Shown here in pieces: positions 1 through 10,064 of a stretch of DNA of 64,000 nucleotides. The stretch is from Haliscomenobacter sp. (lineage in GTDB: Bacteria > Bacteroidota > Bacteroidia > Chitinophagales > Saprospiraceae): the NCBI GenBank assembly GCA_016713275.1, contig JADJPL010000001.1:1-64000 (forward strand). Direction: 5' to 3'. Every line of letters begins with the position of its first letter. Positions within the stretch are counted from its first letter, which is position 1. Below the pieces are notes generated by a model that saw only the letters and a program-made list of their open reading frames with translations, had not been told where the DNA came from and searched no databases. Made by a program: the position numbers and the translations under genes.

Positions 1-1100
1 TATCGAACTGTCAAAAGAACTGCACGAAGCCTATCCGCAAAATGTGTCCTTCAAAAACGGTTTGGCCATTTCGTACTCCAAACTCGGCTCGACGCACACG
101 GCTTTGGGCAATTTGCCCAAGGCCTTGACTTTTTTTGAAGCATACCACAGGCTGGAAAAAGAGCTGCACGACTCCTATCCGCAAAATGTGGATTTCAAAA
201 ATAGCTTGGCCATTTCGTACGAAAACTCGGCTCGACGCACACGGCTTTGGGCAATTTGCCCAAGGCCTTGACTTTTTTTGAAGATGAAACCAAGTTGGTT
301 GAAGAACTGCACGACTCCTATCCGCAAAATGTGGATTTCAAAAACAATTTGGCCATTTCGTACGCCAAACTCGGCGAGACGCACACGGCTTTGGGCAATT
401 TGCCCCAGGCCTTGACTTTTTTTGAAGAAATGTCCAGGTTGTTTGAAGAACTGTACGCATCCTATCCGCAAAATGTATCGTTCAAAAACGGCTTGGCCAT
501 TTCGTACCAAAAACTCGGTCGACCACACACGGCTTTGGGCAATTTGCCCAAGGCCCTGACTTTTTTTTGAAGCATACAACAGGCTGGAAAAAGACCTGCA
601 CGACTCCTATCCGCAAAATGTGATCTTCAAAAACGTCTTGGCCATTTCGTATCAATATCTTGAACCACACGGCTTTGGGCAATTTGCCCAAGGCCTTGAC
701 TTTTTGACACATTCAACAGGCTGGAAAAGAACTGCACGAAGCCTATCCGCAAAATGTGGATTTCAAAAACGTCTTGGCCATTTCGAACTCAATATCTTGG
801 CAATACCCACACGGCTTTGGGCAACTTGCCCAAGGCCTTGACTTTTTTTGAAGAAATGTCCAGGTTGTTTAAAGAGCTACACGACTCCTATCCGCAAAAT
901 GTGGATTTCAAAAACGGATTGGCCATCTCGGATACCTGTACTTGGGGCGGTTTTATAAAAACAACCTGAACGAAGCGGAAACTGCCACCCAGTACATTCA
1001 AAAATGTTAGGACTATTACGAGGAGTTGGTGCGTGAATTCCCTGACTATCATGAATTTAGAAACAACCACGAATGGGCAAAAAGGCAATTGGGGCGGTAA
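1..1100 (+). pseudogene. Tetratricopeptide-repeat protein, 3' part, frameshifted
   Basis: The left window edge cuts this gene. It consists of a 48-residue helical repeat of the TPR type (conserved ELHDSYPQNVDFKN, LAISY, LGNLPKALTFFEE), encoded by near-identical DNA units. The marker CTATCCGCAAAATGT recurs at 31, 175, 318, 462, 607, 743 and 888, so the spacings are 144, 143, 144, 145, 136 and 145. Each departure from 144 moves the reading frame. One +1 coincides with eight instead of seven T in the ACTTTTTTTG run near 560. The non-repeat end reads LYLGRFYKNNLNEAET and finishes at the TAA of 1098-1100 with REFPDYHEFRNNHEWAKRQ, after an in-frame TAG near 1008. Such repeats usually serve protein-protein contacts; the N-terminal effector domain, if any, lies outside the window. 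It may be a true pseudogene or an intact repeat gene with consensus errors. Confidence 0.7.
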
Positions 1101-1273
1101 CCTCGCCGGGCATGAGCCTGGATGACCAGAACGCCTTCGAGGCGGCGGGCCTCATCCCACCCGTAGTGCGGCCGGGCTGAGGGCGGTGCGGAATACCCAA
1201 CAACCGGAACGAAAATTGCCCACTCGGTCCAACCGCTTATCCTCTGCGAGAGGCTCTCCCTGCACTTTTTGAA

Positions 1274-1615
1274 ATGAACCAATACGCCCGTTTCCCAACC
1301 CAAAGACGATACCAAAATAAGAAACCGAATAGACAAGCGCCCGTCTGGAAAATCTTGCAACATGCGTCCACGTTAACCGGCGCACTGGTCATTGCGGTTG
1401 CCCTCGTTAACCTACCCGCCGGCAAGACCGAAAAAGCGCCAATACCCAGGACGTACTGGGCAGTTGTTGCCGGGCTGACGTTGGCCATCCTGGCCGCCAG
1501 GCTATGCAGCGGCCTGGAATGGAGGCAATATGGCCACCTGGTTGTGACAACGATTTCCGCAGGGCTCATTTCACTTGCCATTACGCCCTGGCTAATCCGA
1601 CCGAAAAAAGGCTAA
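1274..1615 (+). CDS. Small predicted membrane protein, function unknown
   Basis: The frame encodes 113 residues with a basic N-terminus and three hydrophobic stretches (about residues 33-48, 61-76 and 88-104, the last containing HLVVTTISAGLISLAI), ending with the basic tail RPKKG. I do not recognise a family. It lies between the TPR remnant and the AT-rich island and has host-like GC, so it probably belongs to the resident chromosome. The opposite strand is also open here (1237-1581), which lowers confidence. A small integral membrane protein is the simplest reading; a chance frame in GC-rich DNA is the alternative. Confidence 0.35.
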   Translation: MNQYARFPTQRRYQNKKPNRQAPVWKILQHASTLTGALVIAVALVNLPAGKTEKAPIPRTYWAVVAGLTLAILAARLCSGLEWRQYGHLVVTTISAGLISLAITPWLIRPKKG

Positions 1616-2055
1616 CCGCCGCTATCGGGCGCCAAACGGTGCGGTAAAACCGGACCTTGCCCGCCTTTTTGCCTGCCGCTGCCTTTTTGAGCCGGTACTC
1701 CTTTGACTGTTTGCCCTTTTTGCCTTACATTAGGGGAGCAAAACCGAAGCGCCAAGCGCTGCCGGTTTTTTCATAAGCTAAACCACAATCGATGTTGCGC
1801 TGCTACGTGTTCTTCGCATCTTGTTACCGTTCGCCGGGGTCTTCGGCGAGGGGAGGGGGTTTCTGGATATGTTTTGAGGGAAGTGATTGCCGAAGACGGT
1901 TATGCAAAATATGAAATTGAGGATTGCGGCAAAACACTAAAAGAGGGATGTAACACAATAATTCCGAACAACTAGAAAACAAAAAAAGTAAATATACGTA
2001 TCAAGCACTAAAAAAGTGACACTAGCTGACCAAAACTTAAGTTTACAATTATTTC
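1616..2055. other. Intergenic stretch at the left edge of the AT-rich island
   Basis: I see no convincing gene in these 440 bases. Composition changes from GC-rich to AT-rich at about 1880-1980. A 90-codon plus-strand frame at 1703-1975 has no recognisable domain and an irregular, Cys/Arg-rich first half. The segment just before 2056 is very A-rich and is the natural place for the promoter of the island operon, but no consensus could be fixed. Confidence 0.5.
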
Positions 2056-3216
2056 ATGAAAAGTATTATCGAGTACATAGCAAAAGAAACGCATGGGAAA
2101 GCCTATAAATCCCATAGATTCTGCTTCGACAAGGAAGTGCCCTTGCCGTCGCTGACCTATGATGACAACCAAGCTTTCACCATTCGGAACGATATGTATG
2201 GAGAAACCGCGCCTAAAAAAGCAACCTCATCGCTTGAAAACCTTGCAAAATCGCTTCAAAAACAAGAAAAGCCTATTTTTTCTTTCTTCTTGGACGGCTC
2301 ACGAAGGATTTACAAAGTTGACGACATAGAATATCAAAAGCGCATTTTCCCAATAGTAGGCGGTCAGATTGGCGTTGCTTGTTGTCAAAGAAAATCACCA
2401 GATGTTTTTGGGAAAGCCATTTTGGAGAAGCATTTGGTACTTTCCGTTCCAAGTGCAGCAGACTTGGGGCAACACCAAGACTTGGCATTAGGAAAACTTG
2501 TCAAAGACATAAATTCTTCCGAGCGACTTAAAAGATTAGGGCTACAACTTTCCACCATTCTAAAATACGAGGCCAAAAAAGCCGACAAAGACAAAGAGGA
2601 ATACATGAACTTGGGAACGGCTACTATTCAGGACAGGATGATAGAATGTGAAAAGCGGGTAGTAGATGAGTTAGTGAAAAAGAATTTACTTCACGAGGAT
2701 TGTTATTTGATTAAAGACGGTTCTTTGCAATATCCAATTGCCCCAAGGAGTGATTTCAAAGAATTGGCAAAATATAAATCAAACTATCGTAGAGTAGTTG
2801 GCGTTTCAAAATCCTTCAACCCCGAACTAATTCATGATACACGTAACAAAAGTAATGCTGCTACAATAGCAAACTTACCGCTATATTGTAGAACGCCCGT
2901 TGCAAGGTTTGAAAGGCAGTCGTGTGGGTAAGGTTGAGTTTGGTGTATGGTATGTGAGAATACGGAGCAAAGAAACTACAGACAGCCCTTTTGCAGGCAT
3001 AGTCAAAATTGAGAAAGTATTGGTTTCGCCGGATGAAATTGAATATGGGTTAGACAGGGAAGTTGATAGAATATCGGCAAACATCATCAACGAAAGAAAC
3101 CCTGTCTGCTATGGAAAGACCAACGCTGGGCAAACCATTTGTACCCAATTTATCTAACCGAGAGTTATCTCAAAAGCCAGTATTTGAGTGACTTGCATTT
3201 TATAAACTTGTTCTGA
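2056..3216 (+). pseudogene. nurA: NurA-like 5'-3' nuclease, two frameshifts
   Basis: NurA-family proteins are Mn-dependent 5'-3' nucleases that work with the HerA translocase in end resection, and in bacteria they also occur in defence loci. The first 292 codons run from ATG 2056 and contain FFLDGSRR near residue 77, matching the first acidic metal motif of the family. Frame is lost near 2915 and resumes with KVEFGVWYVRIRSKE and FAGIVKIEKVLVSPDE. It is lost again near 3118 in an AAA run; the restored frame reads RWANHLYPIYLTESYLKSQY and stops at TGA 3214-3216. That C-terminus (HLYPIYLTE, then HFINLF) is typical of NurA. The HerA-like gene starts five bases downstream, so the two form the classical pair. 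Low GC compared with the rest of the window suggests transfer. Family assignment is from recalled motifs, not a search. Confidence 0.62.
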
Positions 3217-3221
3217 ATAGC

Positions 3222-4883
3222 ATGACACAGCAAATAGGAAAGTAGTCGAACCGAACGTGCGCCCTCAACGGTGGACGAGTTTTTCTTTTGGACGCAAAAG
3301 AACTTGATTATCAAGCCTTTGACGTGGTTAAAGTAAAGCACATCAAACAGTCAACCACCTTTGGGGTAGTCGAGGAAATTTCTCATATAACCGATAGCGC
3401 AAGTTCATTGGCAGGGTTTATTTCAAGTGATTTCGGAGATGTTGAAGCAACAACCAACACCGACAGGATAGGTATGAATTATGTAAAAGCAAGAGTTGTT
3501 GGCAACTCGGGTAGCATTTACACTCCCGTTTTGGACGGACAGCCCGTTTCACGTGCAGACGAGGACGATATTAGGCAGGCATTGGGTCTTTCAGATGTCA
3601 AACATCCTGTTCCGTGTGGTTATATTGAAATGTACGAAGAAAATCCAATCACAATTCCTGTACACTTCAATTCTCATTTTCTAATTGGCCCTGAAGGAGC
3701 GCATCTGAATATTTCAGGTATATCTGGTTTGGCTTCCAAAACATCCTATGCAATGTTCCTGATGAAAGCCATACAGGACAAATACATCAGGAATACAGAG
3801 GGATTGAACAATAGTGATAGTGTGGCTTTTGTGGTTTTGAATGTGAAAGGCAGGGATTTATTAGGGCTTGATGAAGAAAATGATGATTTAGACGATGCTA
3901 ACAGAGAAATCTATTTGCATAAATTAGACATACCGCCCACTCCTTTCGAGAATGTCAAATACTTTTACCCTTATGCAAAAAATCCAGAAAGTGTTACCTA
4001 CGGACGAGATTTTGAAAGCCAACGGGACGCAGGTAAAGCGCACCAGTACGCATATACCTACGAAAGCGATAGAGAGAAAATAGAAATGCTTTTTGCCAAT
4101 GTTGACGACACAAATGAAACTATGTCAAGCATCGTAGCGCAAATTGCATCTGAAAACAGTGAGTTCAGTGCAGTTACACAATGGGCAGACTTCAAAACTA
4201 AATTGAGCGAATATAAGCAAAGTGGCAACACAGGAAAGGATAAGGAAATAACTGTTTTGAGTTGGCGAAAGTTTAGCCGCCATTTTAATCGAGTATATGA
4301 AAAGAACCACCACCTTTTTAATGATAACATTGAAAGCATCAAAGGGGAGTAAGACTGCAAGATGCTATCCAAAATATCAATAAGAACGATATTCTTGTAG
4401 TTGATATTGCTAAATTGGGTGAAGAAATGCAAGGTTTTGTTTTCGGCGATGTAGTAAGCGCAATTTACGACCTGAAATTAGCAAATTGACAGAGAGGAGG
4501 AGGAAATTCCTTCTAAAATTATCATTTTTATAGATGAGTTAAACAAATATGCCTCTAAAGACATCCCCAAAAACTCGCCCATTTTGAGACGAGTTTTGGA
4601 AGTAACCGAACGAGGAAGATCGTTAGGCATTATTCTTTTTTCAGCCGAACAGTTCAAAAGTGATATTCACGATAGGGTAAAAGGCAATTGTGCTACCCAC
4701 GCCTACGGACGTTCTAATGCTATCGAGGTATCAAAGAGTGATTATCAATATGTGCCTCGTGTTTATAAATCAATGATGACAAGGCTGGAACAAGGTGAGT
4801 ATATTCTGCAAAATCCGGTTTTTCGGTCTTTATTAAATGTTAAATTCCCCAAACCTATTTATCGTCAGTTTAAAAATGGATAA
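3222..4883 (+). pseudogene. herA: HerA-like (DUF87) DNA translocase ATPase, at least five frameshifts
   Basis: HerA ATPases form hexamers that pump DNA and partner nucleases such as NurA. The true start is probably ATG 3222 (MTQQIGK); the N-terminus is split over three frames near 3248-3312 (STVDEFFFWTQKNLIIKP, then DVVKVKHIKQSTTFGVVEEI). The longest uninterrupted stretch ends at 4352. It contains the P-loop-like GISGLASKTSYAMFLMKAIQ around 3714-3773, in which the usual GKT is SKT, and AFVVLNVKGRDLLGLDEEND. After 4352 the frame shifts twice and then gives KIIIFIDELNKYASKDIPKN (Walker B, IDE) and RRVLEVTERGRSLGIILFSA (arginine-finger and sensor region). It ends at 4883, overlapping the next gene by 8 bases, which implies translational coupling. 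SIR2-HerA and DUF4297-HerA antiphage systems show that HerA is used in defence; here the partner is NurA. Confidence 0.68.
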
Positions 4884-6431
4884 ACCAGCACCACCAATTA
4901 TTGGAAAATTTGTAATTGAAAACTTAACAGTTGGTATGTATGACGACCCGCGGTGCGTGTATCGTGAATATATACAGAACTCAGCTGACGCATTAGACAA
5001 AGCCATTTCAAATGGGCAAACCACCGCAAGAGGCGGCTATTCATATACAGATAATCAAAGAGATAAAATCTATCGTCATTGAAGACAACGGAACGGGCAT
5101 ATCAAATAACCAAGTGAAGCCAATGTTGCAGAACGTGGCACAGTCTGAAAAGTAATCGGTAAAGAAAAAGGTTTTCGAGGTATTGGAAGGCTAGGTGGGC
5201 TTGGTTACTGCGAAAGCCTTGTATTTGAGACAACTTTTAAGGGTGAAGATGTAAAGTCTATAATGACTTGGGACGCTAATCGCCTAAAAGAGATTGTAAA
5301 TGACCGCACCAAAAAAGAGGAAGCGGAGAAGGTAATTACGACCGTTACAAGTTTTCACGAAGAACCCGAAGCAACCGAAAAACACTATTTCAAAGTGATA
5401 ATGACAGGTGTTACCAACGTTGACTTATTGGACGAGGACGGAATTATGGATTATTTGCGAATGGTTGCACCAGTCCCATTTGATAGCGGGTTTTATTACA
5501 AGAGCAAGATTTATGAGGAATTGAAAAGGAGAATATCAAAATTGATGAATACAAAGTTTTTCTCGGTACGGAACAGATTTATAAAGCTATACTACTACCC
5601 TCTACCGAAGCAAAAACACACACCCGTTTCGTGAAAAAAGTGGAGATATTTTAGACTTGGAATTTTTCAAATCGCGAGACAAAAACGGACAGTTGCTTTT
5701 TTGGGGCTGGCATAGTGTTTCAGATGTTCAAGGAAGGCAATTAGATAAATCCAACAAGGCACGAGGGCTGAGAGTTAGAAAGGACAATATTCAAATCGGC
5801 GATGAAAACAGATTGGAAAGTCTATTTGGTTCTAATCCAACTGGTACGAGGTTTAATTTTTATGTCGTTGGAGAAGTCTATGCTTTGCACAACGACCTTA
5901 TTCCCAACGGGCGACGGGATGATTTTGTTGATAGCCCAACATATTCAGAACTGAAAGATAAGTTGAAACCAACCTGTTTAAAGATAAAAAAATTAGCAAA
6001 TCAAACTTCTGACGGACTTAGCGCACAAAGGGATATTAACAACTTTGAAGAAGAACAGAAGAAGTATGAAGAAAAACGGAAGGAAGGTTTCGTCAACAAG
6101 GAGGAACAGCAAAAATTGATTTATGACCTGAACACCAAAAAAGAGAAGGCAGAAAAAGGTCAAAAACAATTCAAAAATTAAAACAGCAGGCAGAACAGGA
6201 AGGTGACTCTTCTTTGGCCAAAGTGCTGAACAGAGTCGTCAAAACAGAACAGTTTGTTCAAGAAGAACTGCCAGAGATTGACGACAAGCCCGTTTACAGA
6301 ACTGATAATTAAGTAAATTGTCAAAGGAGCAGCGCAAGTTGGTTTCTAGGATTTACGACATCATCAAGCGCACCTTGGACAATGAACGGGCGGAGTTGAT
6401 TTTACAAAAAATAGAGGAGGAATTCAAGTAA
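4876..6431 (+). pseudogene. Hsp90-like (GHKL) ATPase 1, frameshifted
   Basis: The start is ATG 4876 (MDKPAPPIIGKFVIENLTVG), inside the end of herA. The GHKL ATP-binding boxes are all present but spread over shifted frames: N box REYIQNSADALD near 4965, G1 box IVIEDNGTGIS near 5075, and G2/lid KGFRGIGRLGGLGY near 5170. The middle part carries HYFKVIMTG and YLRMVAPVPFDSGF (to about 5530). A long alpha-helical, charged C-terminal half follows (5657-6181), with FNFYVVGEVYALHNDLIPNG and GRRDDFVDSPTYSELK. The end reads KEQRKLVSRIYDIIKRTLDN and stops at TAA 6429-6431. At least five frame changes occur (near 5035, 5155, 5535-5650, 6179 and 6312). It is paralogous to the gene at 8460. Hsp90-like ATPases occur in several antiphage systems; the role here is inferred from neighbours. 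Confidence 0.65.
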
Positions 6432-6474
6432 TCAGCGTATTTTAAATACCTGCAGGCTCATTAAAATTTGAAAA

Positions 6475-7888
6475 ATGCGAATATCAATACATAACTTTAA
6501 ATCTATAACTTCGGTAGTTAATTATGAATTACTGCCGCTCACTATTTTATCTGGCACAAATAGCTCAGGTAAATCATCGTTCATACAACTTTTGCTTTTG
6601 CTAAAGCAAACAATAGAACTGGATTCTGCTCAATCCCACTTTATTTAGAAGGAAAATTATTTCCGGTGACTCAGTACTCTGATATTTTGAGTAGCCAAGC
6701 AAACGGGGAAAAACTCAAAGTATCCCTGGTTTTGACAAATTGGAACTTGAGAGACATGAAGGCTTTCCCGAAATTGACTTATACAAGATATTCGATGACT
6801 ATATTTTATCTATTTCCTTTGAGTTTGATACAAAAGGGAATAATGTTTATGTATCCTTTTGAGGCTAAAATTCTCATTCATGATAACACAACAAAACCAG
6901 AACAATTTATCAACTTTATCACTCATTCTAATAAATCTAATATAGAAACCAATGTTGCTGTTTTTAGCAATGAAAATTTATATGAAAAACCGGGTCAGTA
7001 TCGAATAAAAGGCATTGGCTATTCTGCATTTGTTCCAACAAATTATGAAATTGAGTATGATGATGTTCATAATAATACGGTAAAAGAGGTTCAAAAATTA
7101 AAATTGGATGGTATTAAAACCATCTTAAAGGACTTCTTTACAAGCATAAATTATATCGGACCATCAAGAGAAGAACCCAAAGAAGAGTACAGGCGAGCAG
7201 GAAAGCACGCAACTGTTGGAATACATGGAGAATATACTGCTGAAGTGCTTGAAGCACACGCAGTTAAAAATGTCTCCTATTGGATAATTAAGGAAGGCGC
7301 TGAATCAGTGCAATACACTAAACAAGACGGTACATTCATGGATGCTGTCAAGTATTGGATGTGTGAAAAATTCAAATTATGTGCCGACATCTATTCTAAA
7401 AAGATAGGCGATTCGTATGTTGTATATGTAAAAAATTTTTTTGGGGTTGAATCTAATATCAGACATGTCGGGTTCGGTATCAGCCAGATATTGCCAATTA
7501 TTATAGAAGGATTGAGAATGCCAGATTGTGAAACATTAATCATTGAACAACCTGAAGTACACCTGCATCCAAAATTACAAAGCCATTTGTTTGACTTCAT
7601 GATTTGCATGGTACAACAAGGCAAAAATGTTATAGTGGAAACACACAGCGACCATTTCATTACAAGGCTAAGAAGAAGAATTGCTGAAGATGAAAGCAAT
7701 TTGATAAAAGATAAAGTCGCCTTAACCTTTATCGAAACTTCATCTTCTGGTTTGGTATTTAGGAGTATTAAAATTGACGATATGGGTGGATTGACTACTT
7801 CCCAGAAGATTTCATAGAAAAGCCCGACGTAGAATTAAGGGCGATTCTAAAAGCACAAATGAAAAAACGACTAAGTTCCAAAAAATGA
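6475..7888 (+). pseudogene. AAA/OLD-like ATPase with DUF3696-type C-terminus, frameshifted
   Basis: The start is ATG 6475 (MRISIHNFKSITS), with the Walker A motif GTNSSGKSS near 6554 in an SMC/OLD-like N-terminus. Frame changes occur near 6640, and a compensated pair near 6740 and 6850 hides the true segment LERHEGFPEIDLYKIFDDYI. The main block (about 6850-7790) has the D-loop and signature helix VGFGISQILPIIIEGLRMPD, Walker B LIIEQPEVHLHPKLQSHLFD and the switch VIVETHSDHFITRLRRRI, as in DUF3696 ATPases. After a last shift near 7790 the end reads DYFPEDFIEKPDVELRAILK and stops at TGA 7886-7888, overlapping the ATG of the next gene (ATGA). Related ATPases occur in antiphage islands with nuclease or toxin partners. 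No TOPRIM nuclease domain follows, so nuclease activity must come from a partner. Confidence 0.7.
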
Positions 7889-8476
7889 AAAAAATTGCAG
7901 CAATTTTAGACATCTCAACTTTTGTTTGGAATCAACTAGATTTTAACACGAACAAACATAGCTACTATCAACTGATTGGGTTGGCACCTATTGTTTATGA
8001 ACAGGTGGAGGATAATCGGGTGCCAATCCTATTGAGAGCAAAATTGCACGATTTTTTAATGTTGGATTTTCCTTACAGTAACATTAATCAGATTAATCCT
8101 GACTACTGCTCCTTAACCTTATCTTTTTTGACTAAAGTACATTGGATTTCATACGACGATGGAAATGATTTATCAATTTCGACGAATCCTAATATCGTAA
8201 AGAATTATTTTAGTGATGACCTTAAAAAAGAATCTTGCAGCCAATTTTAGCTGCTATAATGATAGGACTGGCGACCCAACAAAAGCGCAAAAACTTTTAA
8301 GCACTTCGTACTCATTCGGTAATGATTTTTATAACTTTGATGCTGAAAACGAGGTATACGTCAGATTTGTTGACTCAAATGACGGCACCTATCACGGGTT
8401 TGATGTGTCAGACGAAGGAAACAATATCCCTAATGAGATAAAAAACAGATTCAATAAAAATGGAAGAAAGTTTTAA
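7885..8476 (+). pseudogene. Small protein of unknown family coupled to the DUF3696 ATPase, frameshifted
   Basis: The start ATG overlaps the stop of the ATPase gene (ATGA), so the two are translationally coupled. The first part (7885 to about 8225) reads MKKIAAILDISTFVWNQLDF and VPILLRAKLHDFLMLDFPYS. After a break near 8225-8250 another frame continues with DRTGDPTKAQKLLSTSYSFG and TYHGFDVSDEGNNIPNEIKN, ending at 8476. The last 17 bases overlap the second Hsp90-like gene. I do not recognise a family with certainty. The ILD and D/E-rich hydrophobic N-terminus is loosely reminiscent of PIN-like nucleases, which is inference only. The break could also hide an internal deletion. Its position between two ATPases suggests an effector or adaptor of the system. 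Confidence 0.5.
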
Positions 8477-9991
8477 GCCAACAATAGGCAAAACGGTTTT
8501 AGAAACATTGACATCAGGTATGTACGACTATGCCAGGTTCATCTTCCGTGAATATGTCCAAAACGCAGTGGATCAGATTGACGAAGCAGTACGGTTGAGT
8601 ATTTTGCCCTCAAAAAGCGATGGCAAGGTCGAAATTGAGATTGGTGTTGAGCAAAAGCGAGTTGTAATTACTGATAATGCAACTGGGATACGACAAACGG
8701 ATGCATTACAGTTTCTGGGGCGATGTTGCCAACTCTCAAAAAGACAGCGCTAAGCAAAGGGGATTCAGAGGAATTGGGCGGCTCGGTGGTCTGGGTTACT
8801 GTGACAGGCTCATCTTTGAAACCAGTTACAAAGGAGAAGCGACTTGCAGCAAAATATTACTTGACGCTAAGTTGTTGAAAAAGATAATTGAAAACAAGAG
8901 AGATATTAGTGACGCTGCTGCGGCAATCAGCGTTATCACTTCTTTTAAAAAATCATCGGAAGACTCTGATAAGCATTATTTCCGGCAATTCTGAAGATGT
9001 GAACGTAGATAAAGTATTAGATGTAATTAAGGTTCAGCAATATCTGTCAATGGTGGCTCCCGTACCATTTAACTCATCATTCTCTTGTTAAGAAATAAAG
9101 GATCACTTCCAGAGCAAAAACCTAATTGTAGATGAATACAATATTGCACTCAATAATAACCCGCTTTTTAAAGCCTATAAAGATAAATTCAACGACGGAA
9201 ACGAAGATGCCTCTAATATCATCGGGTTGACTTCGTGGACACATGAATGACACACAGGAATTGCTGGCAATTTGTTGGTATAAGTACAGAAACAATAGCA
9301 ATGTTGTAATTCCTGAGTCTAATATCGAAAGAGGCATAAGAATACGAACAAAAACATTACTTTAGGAGACGAATCTACCTGCAAAAGATTTTTTGACATG
9401 GAAAGAACCAATCTAAGGTTTATTGGGGAGATACATACGATAAATGAAGGATTCGTTCCTAATGCAAGGCGAGATTATTTTAATGAAAACTCAACGCTTA
9501 AACAGTTTGAAGAAAATGCAAAAAAAGGTATTTACTGCACAAAATTTAGAAAATAGACTTGCTCAAACTGCGTCAAAATTGCACAACAGATTACAAGAAA
9601 TAAAAATATCAGATAAAACGTGAAAAGTTTATGAGAGTACAAAGGCTCATTTGACAATGAAGCCGTAGAAACTTTCCATTTAAACGAATTGATGGAGTTG
9701 GAAAAAAAGGCTATTAAAGCAAAAGAGGTCATTGAGAAAATTGAAAAGAAGTCTAAGGATATAGCACCGGTAAAAAACTTATATCAAAACATTATTGGAA
9801 ACAATTATACTACTGTGCAATCGCTTGGCAGTCAGGAAGTAAAAGTTTCACAGTATGACCCGCCAACATTTACCAAACTTAACGAAGATCAGGAAAAGAT
9901 CGTGTTAGAAATTTTTGATATCATGGAGGAAATCCTTGATTTTAACACATCAGAGATGCTTAAGAAACGAATCGTTCAAAAGTATAACTAA
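8460..9991 (+). pseudogene. Hsp90-like (GHKL) ATPase 2, heavily frameshifted paralogue
   Basis: The start is ATG 8460 (MEESFKPTIGKTVLETLTSG). Boxes correspond one to one with the gene at 4876: N box REYVQNAVDQID, G1 VVITDNATGIR, and G2/lid RGFRGIGRLGGLGYCDRLIF, then YLSMVAPVPFNSSF, GIRIRTKNITLGDE and INEGFVPNARRDYF. These pieces lie in different frames, and I count eight or more frame changes between 8700 and 9690. The uninterrupted end (9689-9991) is a charged helical segment, KKAIKAKEVIEKIEKKSKDI, followed by the terminal EEILDFNTSEMLKKRIVQKY. Overlap with the preceding gene is 17 bases. Two divergent Hsp90-like subunits in one operon suggest a heteromeric complex or a recent tandem duplication with specialisation. 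Confidence 0.62.
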
Positions 9992-10064
9992 ATGAAATGT
10001 AATCTGTTAAGTTAAGCAAAAATTCAGATAAAACCACAGATTGATTTTTCAAACACAAGTCTTA

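Noticed and set aside
1703..1975. 90-codon plus-strand frame before the island
   Set aside because: No recognisable motif, irregular composition, and it crosses the GC change at about 1900. A remnant is possible but not supported.
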